Below, in pieces: positions 35,717 through 44,274 of a DNA stretch of 64,000 bases (positions are counted from its first letter, which is position 1; the number at the start of each line of letters is the position of its first letter). The stretch is taken from positions 90,793-154,792 of the forward strand of contig NZ_CALHDW010000011.1 of assembly GCF_938023125.1 (NCBI RefSeq). The letters are read 5' to 3'. A model generated the notes under the pieces. That model ran no database searches. It saw nothing but the letters and a program-made list of their open reading frames with translations, and had not been told where the DNA came from. The DNA is from an uncultured Porphyromonas sp. (GTDB lineage: Bacteria; Bacteroidota; Bacteroidia; Bacteroidales; Porphyromonadaceae). The translations under genes were made by a program, and so were the position numbers.

Positions 35717-36463
35717 ATGCTCATATCCACTCGCGCTATCGTACTTACCACAAGGGCGTACAACGATAAGTTTGCCATCGCACACCTCCTCACAGAAGAG
35801 GAGGGGATGGTGGCTTATAAGATACCCAAACCCTCTCCCTCCAATCGTCGCTCCTCGGCTACGGCTCGGCTACAGCGGATGGTACACCCGCTTTCCGAAC
35901 TTTCCATTGTGGCAGATCATCGCCTCCAAAGAGGTCTGCAACAGATAGACGACGCTGAGTACTACCGGCTGAGTCTGAACCTCATGCTGTATGATCAAAT
36001 CAAGGTAAATATTGCCTACTTCTTAGCGGAGGCCCTCTATCATATTTTGCGCAGTGCTCCCCCCGATCCCGAGGTGTATCGTTATATAAGTCGTAGTATA
36101 GAGACCCTAGAGGAGAGCGAGAAGAGTTGTGCCAACTTCCCCATTGCCTTCTTATTTGGACTATTGGAACCCCTGGGAGTTCTCCCTCCTGATGTGCTGG
36201 AGCAGGAGCCTAAAGGTTACTTCGATCTAGTAGAAGCCTGCTATACGATGCACCCCTTGCGTAGTAGTCACGTCATTCCGATTCATGAGACAAAGGCGCT
36301 GCGTTACTTCCGCCGCATTAACTATCAAAATATGCACCTCTTCCGCTTCCATCGGGAAGAGAGGCAGCGAATCCTAACCTATCTCCTCGATTACCTTCGA
36401 TTGCACTATGCCCCTATCGGGGAACTCAGTTCCCCCACCATCCTCTCCCTCCTCCACTCGTAA
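35717..36463 (+). CDS. recO: DNA repair protein RecO
   Basis: The 248-aa protein loads RecA with RecF and RecR during recombinational repair. The N-terminal OB fold is marked by TRAIVLTTRAYNDKFAIAHLLT, the inner helical part by YFLAEALYHIL, and a typical FPIAFLFGLLEPLGVLP segment follows. Like many Bacteroidota RecO proteins, it does not show an obvious four-cysteine zinc site. It is the last gene of the operon that begins with the GH3 fusion, and a hairpin with GGTA/TACC pairing just after its stop codon has no T run. Confidence 0.85.
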   Translation: MLISTRAIVLTTRAYNDKFAIAHLLTEEEGMVAYKIPKPSPSNRRSSATARLQRMVHPLSELSIVADHRLQRGLQQIDDAEYYRLSLNLMLYDQIKVNIAYFLAEALYHILRSAPPDPEVYRYISRSIETLEESEKSCANFPIAFLFGLLEPLGVLPPDVLEQEPKGYFDLVEACYTMHPLRSSHVIPIHETKALRYFRRINYQNMHLFRFHREERQRILTYLLDYLRLHYAPIGELSSPTILSLLHS

Positions 36464-36698
36464 GACTCCCCCCTCGGGGTACGATACCTTGAGGGAATAC
36501 AGCCTCGGCTCGTTGTTGCTAAGACTCGTTATGTCCTACTCGAGATAAGATTGAGGACCGCGCTTGTAGGAGAGGTCCCCTCTTGAATTATCGCCCTTAA
36601 AACTAACCTAAGGCCAAGCCCTTTTAGCCTCTTAGCAAAGGCCGAAAAAGGTGCAGGCCTATTTTCGTTTCTTCTCTGCCTAATTTCTGTTGGGGTTA

Positions 36699-36772
36699 CT
36701 GCCCTAAAAATTTTTCATTTCTACCCATGAAACTTTATTTTTCCACCCTATAAGGAAAAAACTCTAGGGCAG
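36699..36772. repeat. Dispersed AT-rich intergenic repeat, copy 5 (inverted orientation)
   Basis: CTGCCCTA (36699-36706) and TAGGGCAG (36765-36772) form perfect inverted ends around an A/T core with ACCCATGAAAC and CACCCTA phrases. A related AGGCAGAGAAG-type outer motif lies to its left. The copy lies in the 484-base gap between recO and the small-gene cluster, which otherwise holds a promoter-like box at 36849 and no gene that I recognise. Confidence 0.65.
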
Positions 36773-36848
36773 GGTTTTTCCGCCGTTTCACAGCGAGACT
36801 TCCCCCCTCTTTCCACTAAATCTCCTCCTCTTGCCTCCCCGAAAGTTG

Positions 36849-36856
36849 TACCTTTG
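36849..36856 (+). promoter_or_regulatory. Candidate -7 box for the small-gene cluster
   Basis: TACCTTTG matches TAnnTTTG exactly, about 90 bases before the first small gene. A TTG at 36831 is closer than usual (15 bases). Confidence 0.45.
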
Positions 36857-36947
36857 TACCTACGATTGCTATCGTTTTTGAGGGTGTGATGTGAAATTTT
36901 TGTCTTAACTTCGCCCTCAGTCAATAGCATGAAAGCGGATTAAAATT

Positions 36948-37127
36948 ATGAAGACAATCTTTGCGACTGTATTGGATAAAGAGCAACAAGCACAGATGGC
37001 CTCGCTATTTAGCACAAAGTCGGATCAATTGTATTACCGCAATGGAGGTCAGCTCGTGTGTGTGACCGATCAGCTCAATCTCTGGGAAAAGAGTGATAGG
37101 GAATCAATCGAATATATCCAATGCTAG
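36948..37127 (+). CDS. Small protein of unknown function (59 aa)
   Basis: The ATG at 36948 opens a 59-aa frame (MKTIFATVLDKEQQAQMASL...IEYIQC). It is polar, has no signal peptide or membrane helix, and no motif I recognise. Its stop codon overlaps the start of the next gene by 7 bases (ATGCTAG), a sign of coupled translation. Together with the box at 36849 this supports a real gene. Confidence 0.5.
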   Translation: MKTIFATVLDKEQQAQMASLFSTKSDQLYYRNGGQLVCVTDQLNLWEKSDRESIEYIQC

Positions 37128-37432
37128 ACCGTAGTAAGGTGGCTTTTCTGGCTTTGCTAACGCTTTACGGCCATATGCTTCATGGCCCACTCTGTATTTC
37201 CAATGCCGATGGTTCGCAGCAAGAGGCCCTTACAGAGTTGAGTGTCAAAGATGGGCAGCCGACACTCTGGATTGGCAATCGCTTGTTCTTCATTGATGTG
37301 GATGATGAACTTACTTCTGAGAACGATAACGACTGTAGAACTTCTTTATTCACCATTGATCCCTCGACCAATAAACCTATGCGTATGTTCTCTAGAGTTA
37401 GATGCTTTGCTATCAAGCAACCTGCCAAGTAA
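37121..37432 (+). CDS. Small protein of unknown function (103 aa)
   Basis: The 103-aa frame starts at the overlapping ATG 37121. The N-terminus has a short hydrophobic stretch (VAFLALLTLYGHMLHG), and the rest is polar (WIGNRLFFIDVDDEL, then RTSLFTIDPSTNKPM). I do not recognise the family. A lipoprotein gene follows within 50 bases, so the three may form one transcript. Confidence 0.5.
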   Translation: MLDRSKVAFLALLTLYGHMLHGPLCISNADGSQQEALTELSVKDGQPTLWIGNRLFFIDVDDELTSENDNDCRTSLFTIDPSTNKPMRMFSRVRCFAIKQPAK

Positions 37433-37480
37433 TCAAGATTTCGTAATCATATAACACAAATGAATTCATACTTCAATTCT

Positions 37481-38365
37481 ATGAAACTAATCATTTGCCT
37501 ATTCTTGTCTGGGCTTGTGCTATTGACGGCCTGCCAATCCTCAAAACAAACCGAAGGTGCTGTAACTAACATCGATAGCTTGGAACAAGCCCTTGCCCAA
37601 TCGACCGATCCCCTAGAGCGTATTGACCTCAAACGCCAGATACTAGACCTCACGATGGAAGCTGCAACGCCGGAAGAGCGATGCCGAATGTTTGAGGAGT
37701 TCGCCACGCTAGTGGAAGAAGAGGTGAGTATGCTCAATCAGCGTGAGAGCGACTATCTAGAGCGTTTCTATGAGTATCGTTACGATGATAAAAATAATCC
37801 GATAGAGCCTCATGATTCCATTAAACAGAAGGAACTGGGCTACACACAGCGAGGGCTACAGTTTGATGAGCTAGGAGAGGGGATTGTTCTGCTAGCCCCG
37901 GCCCCCACCTTGTTTGCCAAATACCTCAGCCAGCTACCTGCCTACTATCAGGAGTACTGGCAACTTTTGAGGAGTAGTGAAAACATCGAGCCGGATGCGG
38001 GCCTTGTGCTCACTTGGCGTGAATTGGGGGATCTAATTGCTCGATATGAGGCCTATGCCGAGTTCTACCCCGAGCAGAAAGAGCTATTCGCTAGACTTGG
38101 CGAGAACTATCAATACCTTCAGATGGTCTATATGACCGGTACGGACAATACGCCTATCGCAGACGAATCCGGAAGGATAGATCCTGATCTCAAAGGCGAG
38201 TGGCAGCGGTTTATGAAGGCTTATCCCAATAGTCAAACCTCAGAGCTTATCAAGGAATTCCTACAACTGAAGAACTATAGCGATCTAAATGCCATGCAAG
38301 AGCGAGTCGAAGAAGTTCAGAAGGCTTCGAATCATCCCTTGCTCGTGGCGTCCTCATCCCTATAA
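37481..38365 (+). CDS. Lipoprotein of unknown function
   Basis: The 294-aa protein starts at MKLIICLFLSGLVLLTACQS, a good lipobox with C18; an in-frame ATG at 37460 adds seven residues and is less likely. The body is helical and acidic (SLEQALAQSTDPLERIDLKR, then KAYPNSQTSELIKEFLQLKN) with no enzyme motif. I do not recognise the family. It follows two small unknown genes and precedes a truncated receptor-like gene in an accessory region. Confidence 0.75.
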   Translation: MKLIICLFLSGLVLLTACQSSKQTEGAVTNIDSLEQALAQSTDPLERIDLKRQILDLTMEAATPEERCRMFEEFATLVEEEVSMLNQRESDYLERFYEYRYDDKNNPIEPHDSIKQKELGYTQRGLQFDELGEGIVLLAPAPTLFAKYLSQLPAYYQEYWQLLRSSENIEPDAGLVLTWRELGDLIARYEAYAEFYPEQKELFARLGENYQYLQMVYMTGTDNTPIADESGRIDPDLKGEWQRFMKAYPNSQTSELIKEFLQLKNYSDLNAMQERVEEVQKASNHPLLVASSSL

Positions 38366-38420
38366 TTAAGATTACCATTGATTCATTCTCAAGAGGATAA
38401 TCTCCCCAGAGAGCAATGGA

Positions 38421-38531
38421 ATGAGAAAAAAGGGGTATGGGTGGATGATAAAGAAGTCCCCCGACTTCCTACGCAATGATCAACTAAAGGAGGCTCAGCA
38501 AGAGGCCAAAGAGCACCTCTCGCTAATCTAA
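38421..38531 (+). CDS. Possible 36-aa peptide
   Basis: ATG 38421 opens a short frame (MRKKGYGWMIKKSPDFLRND...HLSLI) that ends 13 bases before the truncated receptor gene. It is basic at the N-terminus and helical after that. It may be a real peptide, the tail of a lost gene, or chance. Confidence 0.25.
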   Translation: MRKKGYGWMIKKSPDFLRNDQLKEAQQEAKEHLSLI

Positions 38532-38544
38532 ATCAAAAAAAGAG

Positions 38545-39204
38545 ATGAAATATTTTTGTATTCTTACCTTTCTCGCATTCCTTTTTACTATACAAATGTC
38601 AGCGCAAGAGGGGCGCTATGAATTGAAGGGCACCATCTCTACTAAAGATCAAATTGCTGTACCGGCGGCAACTATTATATTGCAGCGAGATACTACAGAG
38701 TGTGCTTTTACAGGAGCCATCAGTCAAGCCGACGGGGGGTATGCCTTAGAAGTGGCAACTCCAGGAACCTATTTCGTGGAAATTCGTTGCATAGGCTACA
38801 AAACTTTGCGTCGAACTCTCATAATAGACCAGCCCTTTACCCAGTATGATTTTGTGCTGTCGGAGAATGTTGAGGAGCTTTCGGAGCTTGAGGTTATGGC
38901 CAAGTATACTAGATTGAGTCCCGGTGGTGTTACTCGAGTTGAGTTTAAGGGAAATCCAATTACTCGTGGGAAATCAATGGCAGAGGCACTTCGCTTTGTG
39001 CGAGGAGTAGAAGTTTTTGGAGACAACTTGCTTATAAATGGGGACGAGGAGAGTCTGATCGTACTAAATGGAGAGCCCATTACATTACAACAGCTGAATG
39101 CAATACCCCCTTCTATGATTGACCATATTGATGTGATCCCAAGTCGAGTAGTGCCAATGGCATGTAAGATAAAAGGGGGTGCAATTCTTGTAACGCTGCG
39201 ATAG
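38545..39204 (+). pseudogene. Truncated receptor-like outer-membrane protein (carboxypeptidase-D and plug domains only)
   Basis: The 219-aa product has a signal peptide (ending QMSAQ), a carboxypeptidase-regulatory-like sandwich and a plug domain ending KIKGGAILVTLR, then a stop codon. The next gene (39838-42162) begins with nearly the same sequence and carries on into a barrel of about 550 residues. The first half (about residues 1-110) is almost identical; the plug half differs more (LSPGGVTRVEF against LKPNGTIRVEF). The homology starts about 15 bases before each ATG. The end falls exactly at the plug/barrel junction. It may be a decayed duplicate, or a donor cassette for gene conversion. 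Confidence 0.75.
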
Positions 39205-39397
39205 AGGCTATCGGGATAAGGAGGAGAGTGGTAGATGATTGCTCTTGTATGCCCTTACTATATCTAACGCAAATGTAAGGGATTGCGGCTAATAAACAAT
39301 CCATAGAGTAGTCGTGACTGTGTAGACCCATGCTCAAAATGGGCGCTGCGGTTGTGGCTAGCTTCGGGAGGGGCTTATGCGATGATTCAAGAGCTTA

Positions 39398-39613
39398 TCC
39401 CAAGCCTTGTTCTCTACCTAAAAAGGGATAAAACCCTATTCTCTTTCTTCTCTTGGTTGATTTCCTCCCGGAATCGAGGCTGGAATTTTTTTATTTTTAG
39501 GCTGATAATGGGGGAACATTCTGCCTGATTTTTTTTCGAATTTAGGCCTAAATCCTACGAAATCTTAGGCACCATATTTTGCCCTCCCTCTAGAGAGCCC
39601 TCTTTCCATGCCC
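39398..39613. repeat. Dispersed AT-rich intergenic repeat, copy 6 (long form)
   Basis: About 215 bases align along their length with 48147-48365, sharing TCTTGG(T/C)TGATT, an A/T core, ATTCTGCCTGATTTT, TTTAGGCCTAAATCCTAC and TTTTGCCCTCCC. The core matches copies 1 and 4. It lies in the 633-base gap between the truncated and complete receptor genes. The rest of that gap has no gene I can support. Confidence 0.75.
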
Positions 39614-39837
39614 GCCTCAAAGCCTTCCCCATTAGGAAGAGCCGAGTGCATCAATAGGATAGTTTGGAAAAGAATTTGAAACTATCAAGGAGTTGTGTTT
39701 TATTTTTATTCTTCCTATTTTTGTTGCTGAATTGGGGTAAATGATAGATTTTGTCCGCAATTTCGTGGTGCAAAAGATGCGCCCCTTGAGAGTGTCGCTT
39801 ATCACTTTTAAGTGTCAAAGTATAGATCAAAAAAGAG

Positions 39838-42162
39838 ATGAAATATTTTTGTATTCTTACATTTCTCGCATTCCTTTTTACCGTACAAATGTCAGCGCAA
39901 GAGGGGCGCTATGAATTGAAGGGCACCATCTCTACTAAAGATCAAATTGCTGTACCAGCGGCAACTATTACATTACGGCGAGATACTACAGAGCGTGCTT
40001 TTACAGGAGCTATCAGCCAAGCCGACGGGAGTTATGCCTTAGAAGTGGCAACTCCAGGAACCTATTTCGTAGAAATCCGTTGTATCGGTTACAAAACTTT
40101 GCGTCAAAGTCTCATAATAGACCAGCCCTTTACCCAGTATGATTTTGTGCTGTCAGAGAATGTTGAGGAACTTTCAGAGGTCGTAGTAATAGCCAAACAT
40201 ACCAGATTGAAACCCAATGGTACTATTCGAGTTGAGTTTAAGGGAAATCCTATTACTCGTGGGAAATCAATGGCAGAGGCGCTTCGCTTTGTGCAAGGAG
40301 TAGAAGTAAATGGAAATAACTTGTTTATAAATGGGAAAGAGGACAATCAGATTATACTAAATGGGCAAACTATTACATTGCAACAGCTGAATACTATTCC
40401 CACTTCTATGATTGATCATATTGATGTTATTCCTAATCCCGGAGTATCGATGGGGAGTAACATAAAAGGAGGAATAATTCTTGTTACACTGCGCGTACAG
40501 GAGGGTACTCTAGGATCTATAAGTTTACCTCTCCAGTTTGACCGATTAGGCTTAGTAGATGTTATTCCGACGCTATTTTTCCAGCATCAGAGAGGTAGTG
40601 TGACTTTTTATAATACGCTGCGAGGAGGTGCTGGACGCTATACAACAAAGTATGAACGGCAAGATAAGTATATGGGCTCCTCGCCTCACACAATACAAAC
40701 TATTACAGAAACTCAACAGAAAGATTATGCTGTCGTCGATAACTTCGGGGTGCAATACCAAATCAATGCCCAACATCGCATAGGTCTCTTCGGAGGCGTG
40801 AGCTATGATACCCCCAATAGCACAACGGAAGACAACGTTGTGGGAAAAGATAATACATTGAAGCAACGAAACAAATACCAATCGTTGAATCTGAATGGAG
40901 GCTTGAGCTATAATGCCCGAATCAACATTTTTGAAGGGGCGAATATATCTTCTACAATGAGTTATAGTCGAATGCAAAACAACTCAGAGAACCATTATAT
41001 TTTGGATAAGGAAGATATTGCTCTAGCTGATAATAATACACATTACCTACAAATAAACCCTAGAGTCTCTGTACAATTTGCAGGTGCACATTCTTTTATT
41101 AGTGGCATTAACTATGCTTATGCTTTAGACCAAAATAGAACAGGAGGAATCGAAAATGAGAAATTAAAAGCACTCTCTAAGAGACAATTTTCAATATCAG
41201 GTTTCGATTTTGCGCCCTTTGTGGAGTATAGTAAAATGTTTGGTGAGAGGCTTTTTCTTCAGGCTGGGCTACATTATCAAAACACTGTAATGCAGTACCA
41301 AGATTTATTGTTACCCGACCGCAGTTATAGGGTTTCCAATCAGGGTTTTTACCCTAATATTCTGCTTCAATATATGATTAGTGCAGAACGTAGCTCAGGT
41401 ATTGCTTTTGCATATCGACGTTTTTTTTCTTTGCCTAACTACGGCTACTATTCCCCTATAGCTACCTATCAGACAGAAAATCTATATAGTATTGGGAATC
41501 AAAAGTTGAAGCAAGAAACCTTTGATGAGGCAGAGCTAACCTATTACATCAATAGGGATTGGAATGTAACCTATCGAATGCGTTATGGAAGGGATATTGT
41601 GCAGATTATGACGCATCCCGATGAGAGCCGTCCCAATCTATTTTACACACAACCTGAGAATATAGGTACTCTTCTATATCATTATCTCTCATTCTCGTTT
41701 AATAAGAGTTTATTCTCATTTTGGCACACTAACAACGTTCTCTACCTCCGTCACAATCAAGAAGAAATGCCCGAGCGCTCTGTTCGTAATTTTTTGCTCG
41801 GAGGAACATCCACACACCAATTCTCTCTATCTAATAATTGGGGCGTAACGGTGGCTTTTTCGGGACAGACGGCGCAACAGAAACTAGGGTATCACTTAGG
41901 AGCAACCTTTGCACTTGATGCAGGTTGCTATTTTTCCCTCCTTACTGATAAATTGCAGGTGAGTCTTTTGGCTAGTAATATAGTCTATGGGAAGGAGTCT
42001 CTTACCATTCAACACCCGAACGCAGAAATGGTACGTTATAATCTATCCCCACGTACTCGCCTGAAACTCACCCTCTCCTATGCATTCTCCTTGGGAGATC
42101 AAATCAAGAAAGCTCGTACCGAAAGTGCGGCGACAATCTCCCTCGACAAACCCATTTTGTGA
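39838..42162 (+). CDS. Receptor-like outer-membrane beta-barrel protein (TonB-receptor relative)
   Basis: The 774-aa protein has a signal peptide (residues 1-20), a carboxypeptidase-regulatory-like domain (about 25-100, with VEIRCIGYKTLRQSL), a plug (about 115-218, with AEALRFVQGVEV and a FINGKEDNQIILNG segment), and a large barrel with aromatic strand ends, closing RLKLTLSYAFSLGD. This is the OMP_b-brl_3 type found in Bacteroidota, which often stands beside C39 peptide exporters. A C39 remnant lies 22 bases downstream, so an original role in peptide export, uptake or immunity is an inference. A diverged relative lies at 58955. Confidence 0.85.
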   Translation: MKYFCILTFLAFLFTVQMSAQEGRYELKGTISTKDQIAVPAATITLRRDTTERAFTGAISQADGSYALEVATPGTYFVEIRCIGYKTLRQSLIIDQPFTQYDFVLSENVEELSEVVVIAKHTRLKPNGTIRVEFKGNPITRGKSMAEALRFVQGVEVNGNNLFINGKEDNQIILNGQTITLQQLNTIPTSMIDHIDVIPNPGVSMGSNIKGGIILVTLRVQEGTLGSISLPLQFDRLGLVDVIPTLFFQHQRGSVTFYNTLRGGAGRYTTKYERQDKYMGSSPHTIQTITETQQKDYAVVDNFGVQYQINAQHRIGLFGGVSYDTPNSTTEDNVVGKDNTLKQRNKYQSLNLNGGLSYNARINIFEGANISSTMSYSRMQNNSENHYILDKEDIALADNNTHYLQINPRVSVQFAGAHSFISGINYAYALDQNRTGGIENEKLKALSKRQFSISGFDFAPFVEYSKMFGERLFLQAGLHYQNTVMQYQDLLLPDRSYRVSNQGFYPNILLQYMISAERSSGIAFAYRRFFSLPNYGYYSPIATYQTENLYSIGNQKLKQETFDEAELTYYINRDWNVTYRMRYGRDIVQIMTHPDESRPNLFYTQPENIGTLLYHYLSFSFNKSLFSFWHTNNVLYLRHNQEEMPERSVRNFLLGGTSTHQFSLSNNWGVTVAFSGQTAQQKLGYHLGATFALDAGCYFSLLTDKLQVSLLASNIVYGKESLTIQHPNAEMVRYNLSPRTRLKLTLSYAFSLGDQIKKARTESAATISLDKPIL

Positions 42163-42183
42163 AATATTTTCGATTAGATAATA

Positions 42184-42396
42184 CACTTCGAACAACAACG
42201 TGATGCAATAGACTGTGGATCATCATGTTTAGCGATGATAGCTGAGCATTACGGACAGAAAGTCAATCGCGACCAATTGCGTGAGTGTTGTGCATTGGGT
42301 AAAACTGGGTGTATCTCTCCTTGGTATTCTTCTGTCGGGAGAGATAGGCTCCGAAAGGTACGTCCGTCTTAGTGAGTTGCTCCTGCCTAATAAAAC
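42184..42396 (+). pseudogene. Remnant of a C39-peptidase ABC exporter (N-terminal peptidase domain)
   Basis: Reading from 42184 gives HFEQQRDAIDCGSSCLAMIA then EHYGQKVNRDQLRECCALGK, the canonical start of a C39 peptidase with the catalytic cysteine in the DCGxxCL motif. Near 42305 the similarity passes into another frame (VSLLGILLSGEIGSERYVRL), so there is a frameshift. A stop codon lies just upstream in frame and the rest of the transporter is missing. C39 exporters cut double-glycine leaders and export bacteriocin-like peptides. The fragment directly follows a receptor-like gene. Confidence 0.8.
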
Positions 42397-42412
42397 GCTA
42401 AAAAATAAGGAT

Positions 42413-43255
42413 ATGAAACGTATATTGTCAATCTTAATCTTGGGGATTATGCTCTTCTCGTGTAGTCAAAGTGCTCCCACGGGTGGTCAGAAAGAAGCTA
42501 ACAAAGAGCAACAAGATCCAATCAAAAACAATGAAGGGGAGAACAATGGGAACACTGAAGTCCCCAACACTCCACCTTGTGATGAATATATCTGTTCAGG
42601 GCATCAGATAAACCGCTACTATAAGATTAGCGATCTCTCTATCAGAGAGGATGCTCTCAAAAAAGATAATCATGGAAACTATCTTATGACTGTGGAGTTT
42701 GTTACTAAGAACTTCTATGGCTATAGAAAGCCGGTAACAGAAGTGAGCAAATTTGTACAGTGTGCCAATAAGTTTGGAGACAACGCTTCTAAAATGACTT
42801 TCCCAGATGACATAGATGAAGGCTTTGCCCTATCAGCCTTTGTGAAGAATGTAACAATCACTACTTCTGAGGACTTTGATGCAACTCATCCGGCAGCCTC
42901 TTCTCTCTCAGACATTGTAGAGATCGAATATCTGACTGCCTATCCGAGCATCAAGCGTCACTATGACCCGACAAATTTAGACGGACTAATCGAACCAAAT
43001 GTAGGCTACACTGATCCTCGATACGGTGTGCAGCGAATTAGCAAGATTCTTGATAAAGTATCACAAGAGGAGCTTGCGATGGTCTATTTAGAACCAGGCA
43101 ATGCGGTGATAGAACCGAAAAATCCGCAAGACAAGAATACCCTCTATCGCATACGATTCTCTAAAGCTCCGTCCAATAGCGTCCAGACAGTGACTATAAC
43201 CCTTACAACGGACGAAGGCGTCTACACTGCAACGAAGAAGGTAGCTTTCTTGTAA
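42413..43255 (+). CDS. Lipoprotein of unknown function
   Basis: The 280-aa protein starts at ATG 42413 with MKRILSILILGIMLFSCSQ, a clean lipoprotein signal peptide with C17. The longer frame from 42281 runs back into the C39 remnant and is not the true start. The body has an N/E/G-rich linker and then a beta-rich domain (YICSGHQINRYYKISDL, then TVTITLTTDEGVYTATKKV). I do not recognise the family. A bidirectional terminator follows. Confidence 0.75.
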   Translation: MKRILSILILGIMLFSCSQSAPTGGQKEANKEQQDPIKNNEGENNGNTEVPNTPPCDEYICSGHQINRYYKISDLSIREDALKKDNHGNYLMTVEFVTKNFYGYRKPVTEVSKFVQCANKFGDNASKMTFPDDIDEGFALSAFVKNVTITTSEDFDATHPAASSLSDIVEIEYLTAYPSIKRHYDPTNLDGLIEPNVGYTDPRYGVQRISKILDKVSQEELAMVYLEPGNAVIEPKNPQDKNTLYRIRFSKAPSNSVQTVTITLTTDEGVYTATKKVAFL

Positions 43256-43356
43256 GCTTACCTACCAAATACTTTTATCATTCTAGTAGATCATATAGCC
43301 CTAAAATGAAATCTTCATTTCGAAATTTGGAGCTATAAGGCAGGTACTTCAAATGT

Positions 43357-43394
43357 AAAACGGAGATCTAAGTGTACTATTAGGTCTCCGTTTT
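43357..43394. terminator. Bidirectional terminator between the lipoprotein gene and ccsA
   Basis: AAAACGGAGATCT (43357-43369) pairs with AGGTCTCCGTTTT (43382-43394), with A and T runs on both sides. It serves the plus-strand lipoprotein gene and possibly the minus-strand ccsA. A second hairpin (CTCTGGGAA/TTCCCAGAG, 43409-43435) lies closer to ccsA. Confidence 0.75.
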
Positions 43395-43476
43395 GTCTCT
43401 TTTATTCTCTCTGGGAAGTCTTTAATTTCCCAGAGGAGAGCTTTGTTACAGACTCTTTTCTCAACGAGGTGTTGCG

Positions 43477-44274
43477 TCATCCGTAGGTGTGGACGCTTAT
43501 GCCCTGTGCTGAGGGTAAGAAGTTGACTCCGTACCAGCAAATCTGGAGGCACAAGAACGAGAAAAAGAGCAACCAAAGTGCAGTCGATATCTTGCGAGGT
43601 CTACTCAGACGGTAGTGGATGTAGAGTAGATACGAAAGCATCGTTACCGCAGCCCAGGTCTCTTTGGGGTCCCAACTCCAGTAGTGCCCCCAAGCGAGCT
43701 TTGCCCAAAAGGCCCCCAAGAGAAGTCCGATCATCAAGAAGGCAAGCCCCGTGTAAGCCAATCCGTCCGAAATAGACATAAGGTGGAGGGCCTGACCCTC
43801 ATCTCCCTTTTTCTTTTGCAACCACAGGGCATAGAAAGCCATCAGTAGCCCTGCTCCCAACATCCCATACGAAAACATATAGGAGATTACGTGCGGTACG
43901 AAAAAGGGGCTCTCGAGAGCCGGCATCATACTCTTATTGTGAATCTCGGGGCGGACAAGGTTGATGATGATAAAGACAGAGGCCAAGATGGTAGAGAAGC
44001 TCAATATCCACTTGTAGTGCCAGCGTAGGTAAACGATAACTCCGGCCACCAAGGCGAAGAAAGAGTACCACAATCGGGTTTCGCCCATGGTACGCATCGG
44101 GGGACGCTCGAGAGAGTGCCACATGAGCCCTATATAGGTGCCGAATACTACAAATGCGAGTAGGAAAAGGGCGAGAGCGATACTCCGCTTATCTCGGAAA
44201 GCCATCCACGCTCCACATCCCGAGAGGAGTATGGTGGGGACGGCATAATAGATCATATCGTTCCAAGTTGTCAT
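43477..44274 (-). CDS. ccsA: Cytochrome c biogenesis protein CcsA
   Basis: The 265-aa integral membrane protein has about seven to eight helices and the haem-handling WGHYWSWDPKETWAAV motif. Histidines in MWHSLERPP and VPHVISYMFSYG are candidate haem ligands. With ResB it exports haem and attaches it to c-type cytochromes (System II). It overlaps the resB gene by 4 bases and lies downstream of nrfHA, whose products need it. Confidence 0.93.
   Translation of the reverse strand: MTTWNDMIYYAVPTILLSGCGAWMAFRDKRSIALALFLLAFVVFGTYIGLMWHSLERPPMRTMGETRLWYSFFALVAGVIVYLRWHYKWILSFSTILASVFIIINLVRPEIHNKSMMPALESPFFVPHVISYMFSYGMLGAGLLMAFYALWLQKKKGDEGQALHLMSISDGLAYTGLAFLMIGLLLGAFWAKLAWGHYWSWDPKETWAAVTMLSYLLYIHYRLSRPRKISTALWLLFFSFLCLQICWYGVNFLPSAQGISVHTYG

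Noticed and set aside
42281..42412. N-terminal extension of the 42413 lipoprotein
   Set aside because: The residues come from the frameshifted C39 remnant. The lipoprotein signal peptide starts cleanly at 42413.
43349..43576. 75-aa minus-strand frame downstream of ccsA
   Set aside because: It overlaps the ccsA 3' end in another frame and covers two terminator hairpins; its composition is not protein-like.
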